64,000 bases of DNA from Mesostigma viride. Lineage: Eukaryota; Streptophyta; Mesostigmatophyceae; Mesostigmatales; Mesostigmataceae. This document shows, piece after piece, positions 42,816 to 56,400 of this stretch. The notes under the pieces are model-generated. The model was not told where the DNA came from. It saw only the letters and a list, made by a program, of their open reading frames with translations, and made no database searches. Positions within the stretch are counted from its first letter, which is position 1, and each line of letters opens with the position of its first letter. The DNA lies in contig RPFO01000485.1 of NCBI GenBank assembly GCA_009746045.1, positions 478,883 through 542,882 on the forward strand. The letters are read 5' to 3'. The position numbers and the translations under genes were made by a program.

Positions 42816-45800
42816 TCATGCCACGCTAGCCACTGCCGGACTTTTGTGGAGCTTGGCCTGCAGGGGCCTGCCCTTGATGGAGCTGTTTTGTAGCTTTCCC
42901 AACGCGACTTCTGCCTCCTCGGCGGACGTGAAGTAAATCCTGGCCATGCCCCCAAACCGGCCGCCCTGGCGCGGCAACATGTCGATCCCGTTCAGCCGCT
43001 CCACGCCTGCCCTCTCCTTCACGTGCTTTGCCAGGTTGGTCATCTTCAGGTCAAACGGCAAGTTCCACACAAACACACACGAGGACACCATTTTCTTCTG
43101 ACCGTCCGGTGCATCCAGGGCCTTGAGCGGGAGCATCTTGCCCACCGCGCGCCTGGGGGGCTTCTCCCCTGTGCGTGATGCCCGCGGGGGCAGCTGCTCC
43201 GATGGCCCCTCCGGCAGCTTGGTCCCTGTTTCCCGCTCAATCTTGGACTTCAGCTCGCGCAGGATGCGGATCTGCGCCAGCTTCTCGGGGCTGAGCAGAT
43301 CCCAGAACACGCCACCTGGCTTGGGGATCGCGGTGTTTGTGCGGATGATGCGCGTGGGTGTACAGATGATGTCCACAGGAACGTCGTGCACCCGCAGCTT
43401 GTCCAGGGGGATGCTCCCAGCGTCCAACACCTGGCAGTCGTGGACTGGGCACAGCAAGAAGCAAGAAGCATGACAGGACAGGACGTGACACGGCGGGACA
43501 GGGCAGGGCAGGACCAGGCAAGACGGCAGCGGCCAGAAGCAGGCAGACATTTCGACAGCAGGGTCAACAGCCAGCAAAAGAAGGCAGCTTACGAATTACA
43601 GTCATTCACCCCTAAGGTTAGGTTGCTTAAGTTGTGTTCACGCCTGAAGTTGGGTCGCATAGAATTTCGGCATTCTAAGTTCAAAGTAGTCCATATTAGT
43701 ATTTTCATAAATGTAGTTCACATGAGTACAATTAAGTAGAGCCATTCACGCCTTAAGTTGGGTTCACGCCTTAAGTTGAAAACCTCGAACCCAACTACGG
43801 CGTGAATGACCCGTACAATTTAGGGAAAGCCACGCATGTTCGCATACATATACAAGCATGGCTGGGTTCACTGATGCAGAGATGTTAAGTGGCGTCCTCA
43901 CTATCCATGGCCGCTGCGCGCGCAGGCCTACCTGTGGTCACCACCAGCGTGTGCTCGTCAATCGCCCCCATCAGTCGCAGGATGGCGTATTCTAGCTCTG
44001 CAAAGCCCTGTGACAAGGGTACGCGGGGCACGGGTCATGGCAGACGGCAGAAGAGAGCATGGTGTGATGGGAGACGTACGAGGTGGGTGGGAGACATCGA
44101 TTTGCAGTCCAACCAATCAGATGAGCATTGGGAGACCAGACTATCCCGGGCATGAGTCAACCGGGCACATGTTCCATGCTGCTTCTCAAGACGAAACTGT
44201 CCCCGTGTTCAAGAACCAACCGTGAAAGTTCAAGAACCAAAAGACCATGACCTGACCTGCCATGCCTACCTGGCAGTCTTCAAAGACCGCATTGACCAAA
44301 CTGGACGAAGCAAGCACGTCATCTGAGCGGGCACGTCGCAAGTATACTAAGTCATCTGAGCGGGCACGTCGCAAGTATATTAGGCCAGCTGAACGGGCAC
44401 GTCGCAAGTATATCAGGTCATCTGAGCGGGCACGTCGCAAGTATACTAAGTCATCTGAGCGGGCACGTCGCAAGTATATTAGGCCAGCTGAACGGGCACG
44501 TCGCAAGTATATCAGGTCATCTCAGCGGGCACGTCGCAAGCATATTAGGTCATCTGAGCGGGCACGTCACAAGTATATCAGGTCATCTCATCGGGCACGT
44601 CGCAAGTATATTAGGTCATCTCAGCGGGCACGTCGCAAGTATACTAAGCCATCTCAGTGGGCGCGTCGCAAGTATATTAGGTCATCTGAGTGGGCATGTC
44701 GCAAGTATATTAGGTCATCTCAGCGGGCACGTCGCAAGTATACTTAGTCATCTGAGCGGGTACGTCACAAGTATACTAGGCGGTGGCCACTTGCACCTTA
44801 CCCTTACAACGGAAACAAGCTGCTAGGTGTGCGCGCACCGAGCACCACTTTTCCACAGTACGGACAGGTTGAGCCAGGATCGTCACCTTAAAATGGAAGC
44901 AGGCAGCCAAGGGGTCACCCGGACGACGAAACTCACACGTGTACGCCTGACCTATCCTCACCTGTTGGTTGCGGCCTTGAGGGCTCACCCCCTGGGTGAC
45001 TATGCCATGAGCACTACAAGTGCCGAACCCAACCCCACATCACGAGGCCTAGCTGGCATGCGCGTGCAAAGCGAGTAAGCTTTCAGCCACACGACAAGCT
45101 CATTAAACTTGCTGTGCCCTCCGCCTACAACATGCAGCAAGACAACAGCAGCCCTCCCCCAACAAAAAGTGGCTAATCTACTGTTGCCAGCAGCCACACC
45201 CACCTCCCCCTTGCCCAGCCGTGCTCCCTCCGGGGTGACTGCAGCCGAGCCCACCACCACCAGGTCCACCCGAAGCTTCTCGCCCAGCCCGATCGGCGTG
45301 CCGTACTTGGCGATGCCCGCAGCCTTGCAGGCGTCACGGAGCAGCTTGTCGTCATCGGTGTCGGGTAACGAGGCCAGGGACAGGGTGGAGAAGAAGCCGG
45401 TGCGCAGGCGGGGCTGGGGGCACAGCAGCTGCTTGCCACCTGGCGCATGCACGAATGGATGCATGTGCCAGGGAGTGGGAGACCAGCACATGCATGGGAG
45501 CAAATACACCCAGGTGAGTACACTGCAACGATGAATTACCTGACACGCGCGCGCGGACACAAACCAAGGTGCACACAGAGTCACACACAGTGCACGCGAA
45601 CACACACGCGAGCCGATGCCAACGAACATGTACCACCCAAGGTGCAGGTACACAGATAGGCGCAACTGTGTGCAGCATGGAGGTGTGTGTGCCAAGGACT
45701 AGCCATGCGACACAGGGTCATAAGGCCAGAGCTATCAACTGCTGCTTGCCATGGCTTCAAAATGAAGAGAGACAGCATGTTAAAACATCCTCGATGCATG

Positions 45801-48800
45801 GCCATGTCGATAGGTGATCCAGCCCACACCCACGCTGCAGTGGACCCAGCAAAACCAAGCATGCAGTAAATTTGACGTAGCAAACGTACGGCAGCCTGAG
45901 CACTTTTTTTCCCATTAGTCCACGACTGGCGCTGCGCGGCGGTCATGTGTGCGTGCGCTAGCGGAGCACCACCCCTCTGGTTCACTACTTACAGTAACTA
46001 CACCGTCCAGTGTACTCAGTATGGGCCACAGCATCTGCGAAGGATATTTTGATTTTGGGAGAGATATTTTGGGAGAGACGCCGTCAACAGTGTGGCCCAC
46101 ACTATTTGCGCACCCACACAGCTGGCGGTGTACTAGAGTGGGCGGCAGTGTTTTTGCTAAGGGTTTTTGGGCTGCGGTCACGGGTGACCTTGGCCCCCGA
46201 AATCCTGCGGTCACGGTGACCTCGGCCACCAAAATCCCGCGGTCCCGCATGACCTTGCATAGCTTTGTTGCGAGCACTGTGTGTGATGTGTTATACGCTT
46301 CAATGCCTCAGCCTAGGCTTGTGGGGGGCCCAGGGGGGGTTATAGGCACTTTGGCCTTAGTCTACTTACATACCAACTTAGTGGTTTGTTCTTATGTGGA
46401 ATTCTTGCATCAACAAAATTAGATTACCCTTCACCCTTGGGCCTTAAGCCTTGGGCATAAACACAAAGTTGCTGACCCTGATGGAATAATACTCAATACA
46501 CATCAATGATTACACCTTTGAGTTGTGACTTGGCCACTTGGGCCATGGGGCATGGTCCAACGGCCAGGGAGGTTTAAAAACTCAATCCTGCCTGCTTGAC
46601 TGAAAATGCTACATAAAACAATAGCATACATGAACAATCAGACGATCTATGGCGACGCTTTCCACGCCCAGATCTCGGGTCATCGTCGGAATGCGAACGT
46701 GATTGAGACTCAGCAGACTCAGAAGATGAGTCATTTCCACTCGCCCCAGACCTTTACCCCCCGTTCGTCTCGTTAGATTCCAAACGGCGACGAGCTCCGA
46801 CACTATCCACATTCCCAGGCGGCTGCAAGTTGCCTGACGATGGCGCCGAATCAGGCCCTGCCTCGGGCATGGAGTTGTCAGGAGGGCTGCGGCCAGCTGT
46901 GCCTGATGACTTTTGTGGAATGAGCCACGATAATAAACCTAGGCCCTTAGCTCTGCATGAGGCCGAGGCCACTCCTAAACTAGACGTTTTTTTATTCTTG
47001 CTGACCATGTTCGATTTGTCTTTACCCGACATGTTCGTATTTAACGCTAGGGCAAGCTCAGTCCCCACCCATTATAGCATGGCGCTACCTAGACATAAAG
47101 CTAAAAGCTTGTTACTTTGTTCCGTTTCTCACAGCCATTATCGCACTGCTGATCCCCCACCAGTCTAGAGAACGGGCATAATGTTTTTCGACGTCGCCAG
47201 CCATCAATGACTTCACGCATTGTCAAGAACGCAGGGAATTCATTAAATCAGGATTACGCTCAAGCCCTGAGGTCAACTCAAGTCAAGGTAGGAACGTCGC
47301 TGCTGTCTGCTACAGAACTGAAAATTCACTAGAGCCGAATTTCTAACTGACGTCTTTTAGTGGTTACTAAATACCTTGTTGAGTAAACGATTCTAAAATC
47401 TGATTGTGACGAAACCTGTACAGCTCGAAGCTACCTGACAGACCACTGACCGGCCGATGGACCCACTACCTGCTGCCAGACCTGCGGTCACAAGACTAGA
47501 CCTGTGACCGCAGCCTGCCTGTGACCGCGGTCACCAAAATCCCGCGGTCATGTGTGACCGCAGCCACCAAAATCTGGCGGTCATGTGTGACCGCGGGCTC
47601 CAAAATCCGGCGGTCAGCGGTCACACATGACCGCGCGCGGCCCATTAGCAAAAACACTGGTGGGCGGCTTGTAAGCTGAGGTAAAGTAAGTGAGCCTGTT
47701 CAAGTTTGACACTGGATCTGAGTAAAGCTTCTCAAGGCAGGTGGCTTGCATGCGTCACAAGCTGGAAAAAGTGCTCAGCCAATGGAGGAAACACATTCCA
47801 ATCAATGTGCGCCGCGCTGAGAGTCAAAACCAAGGTACTATTTTGTGGAGGAGACCTGTAGTAGGGTGACCCACTCTAACTGCAAACTCACACCAATAAA
47901 GCACCCACACTACATGCGCGGGATGGTGCACGGGCGTACCAATCAGCGTGCGGTAGCGGACCTGCCGCTGTGGCGTGTCTGGGTTCACCTTCACCGTCTG
48001 CGCGGAGAAAAACTCGGGCAACGATGCCAGCTGCACGCAGGGTGGGAACAGGGATGTGGAAACAGGGCGATAAGAGCGGGCTTTGTAAGGGGCGGTAACC
48101 ATGGGCAACAACAGGCAGTTTCCTTGACATTGCGTTGGTGTTGTGGGTAGCATGGGGAACAAGGGGGCGTGGCCAACACGGGTGTTTGTAAAAGAATGGG
48201 AACAGTTTCCTTGACCTTGGATTGGTGTTGTGGGTAGCATGAGGAACCAGGGGGCGTGGCCAATATGGGTGTTTGTAAAAGAATGGGAAATCCACACAGT
48301 ACAGCTTGGGGCCGCGTGAGTTGCGGGTCCGCGTAAATGGCTTTCATCCATCATGCTACAGCGTGCACGCGATGTGTTTGACAATGCAGGTTTCTTGTCC
48401 ACTGATCTCCCGCATACGGAGAGAAGGAAGGAGGTTGGATTCGGAAAATGTTGGCTACCTGTGCGTCAGCATGTCAGCACTTCCCTCCTCACACAAGAAA
48501 CCAAATGATAAAAAAATATCAAGTATCCTTTGGTGTATGCCGCAAGATTTCTAACCACAAGCGTTTAAGGCAATTGAGACTAGCAGTTACAATTTGTCAT
48601 TTAAGATAATTGGGTAATAAAAAAACTTGGGTGATAACCCCACCGAGCAAGGTCAGCACATGCTGGAGTGTGCAGTTCCATCCCAAACCTCCTCAGATTG
48701 TACCAAGGTCACCGCTGCTATTCAAAAGCGTGCATATTTGGGCCCTTGCACTCTATGCCACCTCAGCCCCTCACGTCTTTGCCGTGTCTCGTGTAGGCCA

Positions 48801-49327
48801 CGTGCGGTGGGAACACGAATGCAAGAGATACCCGAGCAGCTGCACAGCCTCAGTACTTGGATCCGGCTTACCTTGTCAGCAGCTTGATCCGCTCCGACGA
48901 AGTTAGGGATGCGATGGTGTACTGGTCTGGGAAAATCTGCAAGGTTTTCTGCCTCCATCTTGTCCCATATACGTTTCCGAATATCCCATTTCCATCCGCC
49001 ATCCGTCTGGGCCCCGTTCGCCAAGGAAGCCGCAGCAACCTCCTTCATGTTATCCATGGCACGCTTGTCGCGAGCGAGCCTTTGGGCTTCACTCTCGCCA
49101 GCAGAAGAGATGCACCTTGTTTGAACCGTGCCCACACCATTGGGCGCAGAATTAATCCAGGAAATGACAGATCCAGACGACTGGGTCTTGGATAGTCTAC
49201 GACATTGCGCGTTAAATGTTGAATATCTACATCCAACCAATTCTTTGCCACACGAACTGCCAAGCTTCGGCGCGACCGCGCAAATGATGGCGGTCTCCGC
49301 CATATTCGCCCGGAGGAGTACGCCCAC
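42816..49327 (-). CDS. 5-formyltetrahydrofolate cyclo-ligase-like protein with RRM (MTHFSD/COG0212 type)
   Basis: Exons (minus): 49327-48872, 48030-47940, 45439-45204, 44007-43932, 43444-42816; all junctions GT-AG, phases 0, 1, 0, 1, giving about 495 residues (487 from the ATG at 49303). N-terminus is presequence-like (Ser/Arg-rich, few acids), so plastid or mitochondrial import is likely. Domain markers: [72 protein letters not shown] and [15 protein letters not shown]. The C-terminal ~80 residues form an RRM (CVFVWNLPF ... [18 protein letters not shown]). The family is a paralogue of 5-formyl-THF cyclo-ligase with uncertain catalysis; the plant COG0212 member has been linked to thiamin metabolism. 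Its 2.5 kb second intron contains a hAT-like element. Confidence 0.9.
44319..44777. repeat. 33 bp minisatellite in intron 3 of the cyclo-ligase-like gene
   Basis: About 14 units of TCATCTGAGCGGGCACGTCG plus CAAGTATA(T/C)TAGG/AAG. Because 33 is a multiple of three, one plus-strand frame stays open (SSERARRKY repeats), but it lies in an intron on the opposite strand. Confidence 0.9.
46146..47659. mobile_element. 1.5 kb hAT-like DNA transposon in an intron
   Basis: Perfect 8 bp target duplication GTGGGCGG at 46138-46145 and 47660-47667. Inverted termini CAGTGTTTTTGCTAAGGG on the left and CAGTGTTTTTGCTAATGGG read inward from the right; 8 bp duplications and CAGNG termini are hAT hallmarks. Subterminal GGTCA/GCGGTCAC repeats (46172-46255 and 47478-47635) are also hAT-like. 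A minus-strand open frame at about 47068-46754 ([20 protein letters not shown] ... [10 protein letters not shown]) could be the N-terminus of a lost transposase. It is non-autonomous now. Confidence 0.85.
48110..48290. repeat. tandem duplication of about 87 bp
   Basis: Two units containing GGTGTTGTGGGTAGCATG and GGTGTTTGTAAAAGAATGGG in intron 1 of the cyclo-ligase-like gene. Confidence 0.75.
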
Positions 49328-49628
49328 GTGAAAATGCTGGGGCTATTGCAAGCCGGTAGTTTTTTCAAGCGAGATAAAGGCTCAACATGCCGCAGGCGGC
49401 CAGGTGGCAACTCTTTGTGCTTCCACATAGACAAACATGGCACTGTGTACGGCGACGGTCACGAGCCCGCCTCCATGGGAAAACGACCGAACCACAAGGC
49501 GTGATCATGATTCTTGTACAGCACTTTGTGTCCGTCCAAGTCCCAGTGCCCCGATAGTACCACCGATACTAAATATATCCGGCCCTTTGCCACTATAGAT
49601 TCTCTGCTGCCCATGTGCGGCGTGGGAC

Positions 49629-49665
<37 letters not shown>

Positions 49666-50416
49666 CTGTGTCCCTGGGCCTGGGCCCGAGTGGGCTGTGG
49701 GACCAGCGCTTTGTGGGATTGTGGTCACGAGGGCCGACTTGTAGTCACGAGGGCCGCATGGCCCGACAGTTGCAACCTGTTGCAAGTTGCAACGTCATGT
49801 CTACAGTACTGTTGTTGTTGTTGTTGTTTCCCACGCTACAGTACTGTACTGTACAGGATTTATCTTTCTGGGACTCTGGGCCATTTGGGAGACCACGGTA
49901 CAGTACTACTGTACTGTACTGTACTGTCTACTACAAGCCTGTACTGTACTAGACTGTACTACAGTACAGTAGCTGTACCCTTTCCATACAGAAGCTTTCC
50001 ATGCTGGTCACTGCACCAACACTCCAACAGTGCAGCCGCTGCAGCGTCGACCAGTCGCCCGGTTGAACCAAGGCCGACCGCTTGCCCGACTTTGCGCGGG
50101 AATCGTGCAAATTTGCGTTGAAGGAATTTGCAGGGTTGGAAGGAATCGAGGAAGGAACTGGCCATGGCGTCATTCCGTGTGTGAAATGACATGTACGTAG
50201 AGTTTTGATGATTATGTGAGCGCCCATGACATCGGTAACTCGCTGCTTTCGTGATCAATGGGCTGTCGCTCGAACACGCTGTCAGATACATGTTATACTC
50301 GGAGTTAAACCTTCAAGTTTCTATGCAGTGATGTGTACGCAGCAGGGACAATTCAATTGCTGACATTTGCTGGCAAACCTGCATAGGTGTTGAGTAGGGA
50401 GTCAGGCCGGCCATTC
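49328..50416. promoter_or_regulatory. shared divergent promoter region
   Basis: Lies between the minus-strand cyclo-ligase-like gene and the plus-strand BRWD-like gene. It contains (CAA)n at about 49631-49666, (TTG)n at 49810-49827 and a dense GTAC cluster at 49805-49980. Transcription starts cannot be placed. An upstream exon of the BRWD-like gene could lie near its right end (CATAG|GTG at 50386). Confidence 0.55.
49805..49980. repeat. TACTG/GTAC cluster
   Basis: About 14 GTAC in 180 bp, in runs such as CAGTACTGTACTGTACAGG and TACTGTACTGTACTGT. GTAC is the core recognised by SBP-domain regulators in green algae and plants, but a simple repeat would give the same pattern. Confidence 0.7.
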
Positions 50417-53400
50417 ATGCAAGCATTTAATGACATGGAGGAAATGTGTGTTTCAATTGGTGAACCCGTGGGGGAAAGCGAAGCGGTCGGTGCCATGCAG
50501 GCAACTCAATCTTTTGATAAATCCAACGGTGGCGCGGATAGCGACTCATTCTCGAGAGACAATGTCAGACCGCTGCATCTTCAGCTGGGCAGAAAAGACA
50601 AGTCACCTGCAAAACCTGTCACTCATACTGACGCCACGGCTGGCCCATGCCTGCAACTGGAATTATCAGGAACAGCGCCCGTGTTTGTCGAAGCGGAAGG
50701 CGCAGCTGTTTCAACCCCGGGGGCACAGCTTAGTTTATTGCAGCAGATAGCTGCCGGGGGGCCTGATAAGTCAGGAAACGGCTGCGGCGAGAGCGGAACG
50801 GATAGCGGAAGCCACCTGGATGAGATTTTTTTTCTCATGCTGCACTTCTTGAGTTCACGGCCGGACTGCGCGGCTTCCTTTGCTGCTCTTAAAGCCGACG
50901 TGGCAGCGCATGGGCTGCTCGGGATGAAACATAGTTGGGATCCGGAATCCCAGCCTCTGCCTGCCAGTTACGCGGATTTCCTTCCAAGGTATGTGTCAAA
51001 ATGTGAACGTGGGACCCTAGTGATGCCATCGGGATGGCAACATGGCAGACAGGTCGGTACCTGTGAGATAATGGAATATGCGCAATTACCTGCTTAGCCT
51101 TTTCCAGGTAAATGCCTCGTTGCTCCTAACATGCTCATCCACTGGCTGCTGGCACCCTTTGATGGGGAAGGCCCTTTTGCGTATGCTACTGTATAGTGGG
51201 CTATGTACCCCACTGCATGCTACTGTATCCTACTGCATGCTACTGTATCCTACCGCATGCTACTGTATGCTACTGTATGTTACCGCATGCTACCGCACGC
51301 TACTGTATGCTACTGTATGCTACTGTATGCTACTGTATGCTACTGTATGCTACTGCATGCTACTGTATGCTACTGTACGCTACTGTACGCTGCTGTATGC
51401 TACTGCATGCTACTGTATGCTACTGTGCGCTGCTGTATGCTACTGTACGCTACTGTACGCTGCTGTATGCTACTGTATGCTACTGTATGCTACTGTATGC
51501 TACTGTATGCTACTGCATGCTACTGTATGCTACTGTACGCTGCTGTATGCTACTGTACACTGTTGTATGCTACTGTATGATATCGTAGTGGATAATGTTA
51601 CATTATGGGCGTGCAGGAATCGGGCACACGCATTAGGTAACGGGCACGCGTGTGGTCACCCCTTGCATGGCGAATAGCCGTGCGGTAGACGTGGGGGCTG
51701 CCAGGATCTAGCCATGCGGACGGGGGGCAGGGAGGTCATGAAGCCATGCAGGGAATGGGGGGATGTGCTGGTGTAGGCTGACATCCAACCGCCAAGTGGT
51801 TTGGTCCCAAAGTGATCTGGTACCGCAGGTGGTTACATCCCGCACGGGTGGCCCCATGCGCAGGAGAGGCCACGCGGAATGGTAATGGGGACGCCAGGAT
51901 TATTTACGGACCAGGATGCTCCCAGGCCTGATCCCTTGTTGCGACAAAGTGGCCACCCGCACAAAGCGCAGGATTCTTCACAAGCACCGCCGTTCCGTCT
52001 TGCATTCAGGATTCTTCACAAGCACCGCCGTTCCGTCTTGCATTCTTTCCACCCTGATCCTTTCAGCGACCTTCGCCCACAACTTGCGGGCTCCTATTGT
52101 GTACCTCGTTGCTCACAGAGCCTCGCCCGCCCTTTTTTACTCATCATGTCACGCGTGGCCTCCCATTCGGCCTTTTCTTCATCTTCCTCACTTCCCCCCC
52201 CCCCCGCCCCCTTTCCCTCCCCCTCCAGGTACGGCCACCTGTCCACCGACCGGCTGCCGGGATTGCTGGAGGAACTTCGCCAGGTGGCGGGCGGAGGGCG
52301 GCCGTTTGTGTCGCTGCTGGCGGACCGGGAGGCCTCCGTCGTCCGATGTGCGTAAGATGGTGTCGTCCGATGTGCATGGCCTCAGCATGATGAATTACAC
52401 ACAAGCACCATGTGTGGTTCAAGACATGGGTGGTGGTGTTTGGGGCTGGTTTTCGAGGTGCGATGTGGGAGGCGTGCTCTCTGTGAGCATTGCGGTGTAC
52501 GGCGTGAGAGGGGGTCTCTGAGAGCATTGCGGTGTACCGCGTGAGAGGGGCCTTCCCAACAAACCATTTCACATCTTCTGTTTCCTCCAGAGGGTCATCA
52601 CACAGCGGTGGATCCTACACACCGGTTGACCCTGTGGACACTCCTGGCCAATATGCCCCTGGCAGTTTTTCACCACTTTCTCACCCTGAACTGTGCCTCC
52701 TTGCTTGCTCCTGTCGATTCCTCATTTGTCGCCATCGTTTTCTTGCCCCCACCGCCCATTGCTGCTAATGGTGCAGGCGAGCGCCAGGCCGCACTGCACG
52801 CCCGGGCCACCCCTGCGGTCGCCAGCAGCACAGGCACCAGCTCATCCTACGTGCGGCCCCGTGCCCTCGGCCCCAGTACCGGCACCAGCCCAGTCCTCAC
52901 CGTTGTATCGGCCAGCGCAGGCACCGCCGCGGTCAACTGCCTGTTTGGCCTGCGGGCAAGGGAGATGCTGGGGGGCCTGGAGGCCCGGCACAAGCGTGCC
53001 CCCCTGCGCACGCAGCAGCCACACGTGGTGCCCAGCCGCGCCACGCTGTACGGCCGCATGAACCGCTGGCACACGTTCCGGGGGCACATGAACATCGTAT
53101 ACTGCGGTGAGCGGGGCAGGGCAGCGCGCTCACGTGTGCGTGTGTTTGTGTGTGTTTGTGTGTGTTTGTGTGTGTTTGTGTGTGTTTGTGTGTGTTTGTG
53201 TGTGTTTGTGTGTGTTTGTGTGTGTTTGTGTGTGTTTGTGTGTGTTTGTGTGTGTGTGTGTGTGTGTGCGTGTGTGTGCTTGTGCGTGTGTGTGCTTGTG
53301 TGCGCGTGTGTCACATATACCTAGCGGGTCGTGTTCCATGAGGGGCAGTGCCCCTGGTTATGTCCACGTGGGGGTAGTAGATATCCCCTGATGGCGGGGT

Positions 53401-56400
53401 CTCTGCGGTCAGCGGGGCAGCACACGAGGGAATGCGCTGACGTTGCAAATCTGTTGGGCGGTTCATTAATGGAGGGTCCGGTATCCTGTGGTACACTCCG
53501 ACCACGCCCACATCGAGATACCTCCCTGGTGCACGTCTGCCTGTGCTGCTCGGGTTATTGTTCTGTTGCAGGTGTTGGAAAGTAATACCTAAGGGTTTTT
53601 GGTTTCGCTCAGGGCAGTTTGCAGGAAGTGATGTGGCCATGAAGTCAATCAAGGCAACGTTTCCATCCCTAGGTTAACTCTAGCATTCTTCACCATCTGT
53701 TTACCGCTGGGTGGGCGTTACGGTGCCCAACCCCCGTGCGGTGTGCGCAGGCATCTTTGACAAGACGGGCCGCCGCGTGGTGACGGGGTCGGACGATCGT
53801 CTGGTGAAGATCTGGTCCACCCTGACAGGGATGCTCTGCTGGTCCTGCCGCGGGCACACGGTGAGCCACCCCGCCATGGGGCGGTGTATGCTTCCATGTA
53901 TGGTCGGGGTGCTGTCCATTGTGTGGCGCTTGTGGGGTCCGCGGCGGCATGGGCGCGGTCTCATCGGGCGGGCAGTCCGGGTGGCGTCTACTCCCTGATG
54001 GATATGCTGTGGTCAGGGGCCGGGCAGCTCTGACTAGATGTCCAGGCAGCCCATTTCCAAGCCATGGCTTCGCAGGGCACCCCCCTTCAAAGTGGGTTGT
54101 ATTGTGAGAACGTTGGGTGGTTGTCAGGGGTGTGGTAAAGACGTCACCGGTGAGGGAGGCAGCGGCTCACCCGATGCCCCTTCCCATGCGCTGCACGGCG
54201 TTGCCCTCGTCCTCCCCCCCCTTATGCCGTCCTCCTCGTCCTTCTCCCCCCCTTGCCATCGGTCTCTTCCTGCCCCCCCTTGCCGTCTGCCAGGGTGACA
54301 TCACCGACTTGGCCATCAGCCCCAGCAACGACGCCGTGGCGTCCGCGTCCAACGACGGGAGCGTGCGCGTGGTACGGCCGCCCGTGCTCATGTGCCCATC
54401 CGCAATACCTGGTGTATAGAATAGCCAGCATTTGCTTGTTTGCATCGGTGCGTCCGCGTCCAACGACGGGAGCGTGCGTGTGGTACGGCCGCCCGTGCTC
54501 ATGTGCCCATCAGCAATACCTGGTGTATAGAATAGCCAGCATTTGAAGCTATCGGTGAGAAACTGGACTACGCAAAGAAACTGGGTCTCGTAGATCGACA
54601 GCAAAATTAAATTTGACTCGTGCCATCGACAGATCCCTCAATGGGAATCCCAATCTGCGCTCGGGTAGTTGAAAGTCGTTTTCCGACCAAGTGATAGTCT
54701 TGTTACGAGACTGGCAAAAATGGCTCTTACGTCATTCTCTCACGCCAAGTAAGCCAAAGTAAAAAATGGCAAGTAGGAGGTGGGGGGTCTGATCTCAAGG
54801 TTAAGTAGCGCAATCGATAGATCTGGCGAGGGCAGTCAGGATCTGCCATTACAAATCCAAACCATGATCCAAAAATGGAAGATAGGTGTCGAAAATGGTC
54901 GGAATCTGATACATTTTGGGCCAAAAATTAATTAATTCGCCATAAGGTACCTTTTTGCCACGGTGGTCCGGTTTCTCGCCAATAGCGTCATTTGCTTGTT
55001 TGCATCGGTGCGTCCTCGTCCAACGACAGGAGCGTGCGCGTGGTCTGAATGCACCACGCATCTGCGCGCGCGCCATCACTGGCATTTGCACATACCCGCA
55101 TCTGTGTGCGCCAATGACAGCATACGCCAGCTCTTGCATGTGCCGGCATTAGTGTGCAAAAGCCTAGCGTACGCCCGCACTTGCGTGTGTACGCCGGCGT
55201 TGGTGTGTACGTCTGCCCTGCGTGTGCCCATCTTTGGCATGATTCGTTCACGCGCATGCTTCCATTGTTTCACGCGCATTCCTCCCTCCTTTCTCTGCGG
55301 TCGTCTCCCTCCTGCCTTATACTTGCAGTGGCACCTGGCCACCGGGCGCCCTGTCTCGGTCCACCTCGGCCACACTGCCGCCGTGCACACAGTCGTCTTC
55401 ATCAAACCGTGGTCCATCGCGGCGGGGGAGCCGGCCGAAGGGCACCTGCGGGGGTCCCCGGGGGCCCCGCGGCCACAGAGGAAATGCCATCTTGCGCTTG
55501 TGCACACACCCGACGAGCGGCTCGAGTGCCCCATCTGTGCGCCGCAGTTCCTGTCGTACGTCACCCGCCGCCGCTGCACCGCCACCCTGCATGCCTTGCA
55601 TTCCCATGGAACGCCCCCGCACGAGTCTCCCCCCCCAGTGCTTCCCACCCCCCCTTTGGTCACATTTGTCCGCCATGCTCGGACCCGTCATGGTCACTGT
55701 GCGCCCGTCACATCACGCTCAAGTGCACCGGCCTCATACATGGTACTCCGCAGTGCACGCTGCGGCCCGGGTTAGCGTACATGGCAGCCAGATGGGAAGG
55801 TTAGGGTACAGGGCAGCCACATGGGAAGGTCTACCCGCGCTGGGTGCCCGTTTATGCTGTCGCATGCCAGTACACTCCCCCATCGCTGCAGAGTCCACAG
55901 GCACACGGCCTGCTGGTATTCCCCCCCACGGCTCCACCACTCCACCTGCCGTTGTTGTAACTGTGAGCAACCAAGCCTGTTTCATGCTACCGCAGCTGGG
56001 TGCTGCCAGTCACATTAGTTTGCGCCCGCACCGACTGCCCACAATTTACTTTTCTGGCTGATTTCGTGTGTGGTAAATTCTGTTTCTGTACAACTCTGCG
56101 TTGGACCATGGACCCCCCCACATGCCTGTCCGGACGCATGCGCTTGCCTGCACCAGGTGCTCCGACGACGGCACTGTGATGCTGTGGCGTGTGTCCCTGG
56201 GGTCTCCCCTGGGGGTGTACACGCCGAGCCCGGCCGCCTCCCTCCCAGGTGAGCGGCTCCCTGAACCGTCAGCAATTGTGGATGGAGATCGGGCAGGCTT
56301 GCGCTGGACACATGGTTTTCCTCCCCAGCACGCAGTCTTTCTAGCACGTGTCACCTAACCAATGCAGGGGCTGAGTTGTTCTGTCTGCTTGGTGCTTGCC

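Noticed and set aside
44262-44747. 161-residue protein of SSERARRKY repeats
   Set aside because: A 33 bp tandem repeat in an intron of the opposite-strand cyclo-ligase-like gene; the open frame is a by-product of unit length.
51078-51677. Cys/Tyr/Leu-rich 199-residue protein
   Set aside because: TACTGTATGC decamer repeat in intron 1 of the BRWD-like gene keeps all plus frames open.
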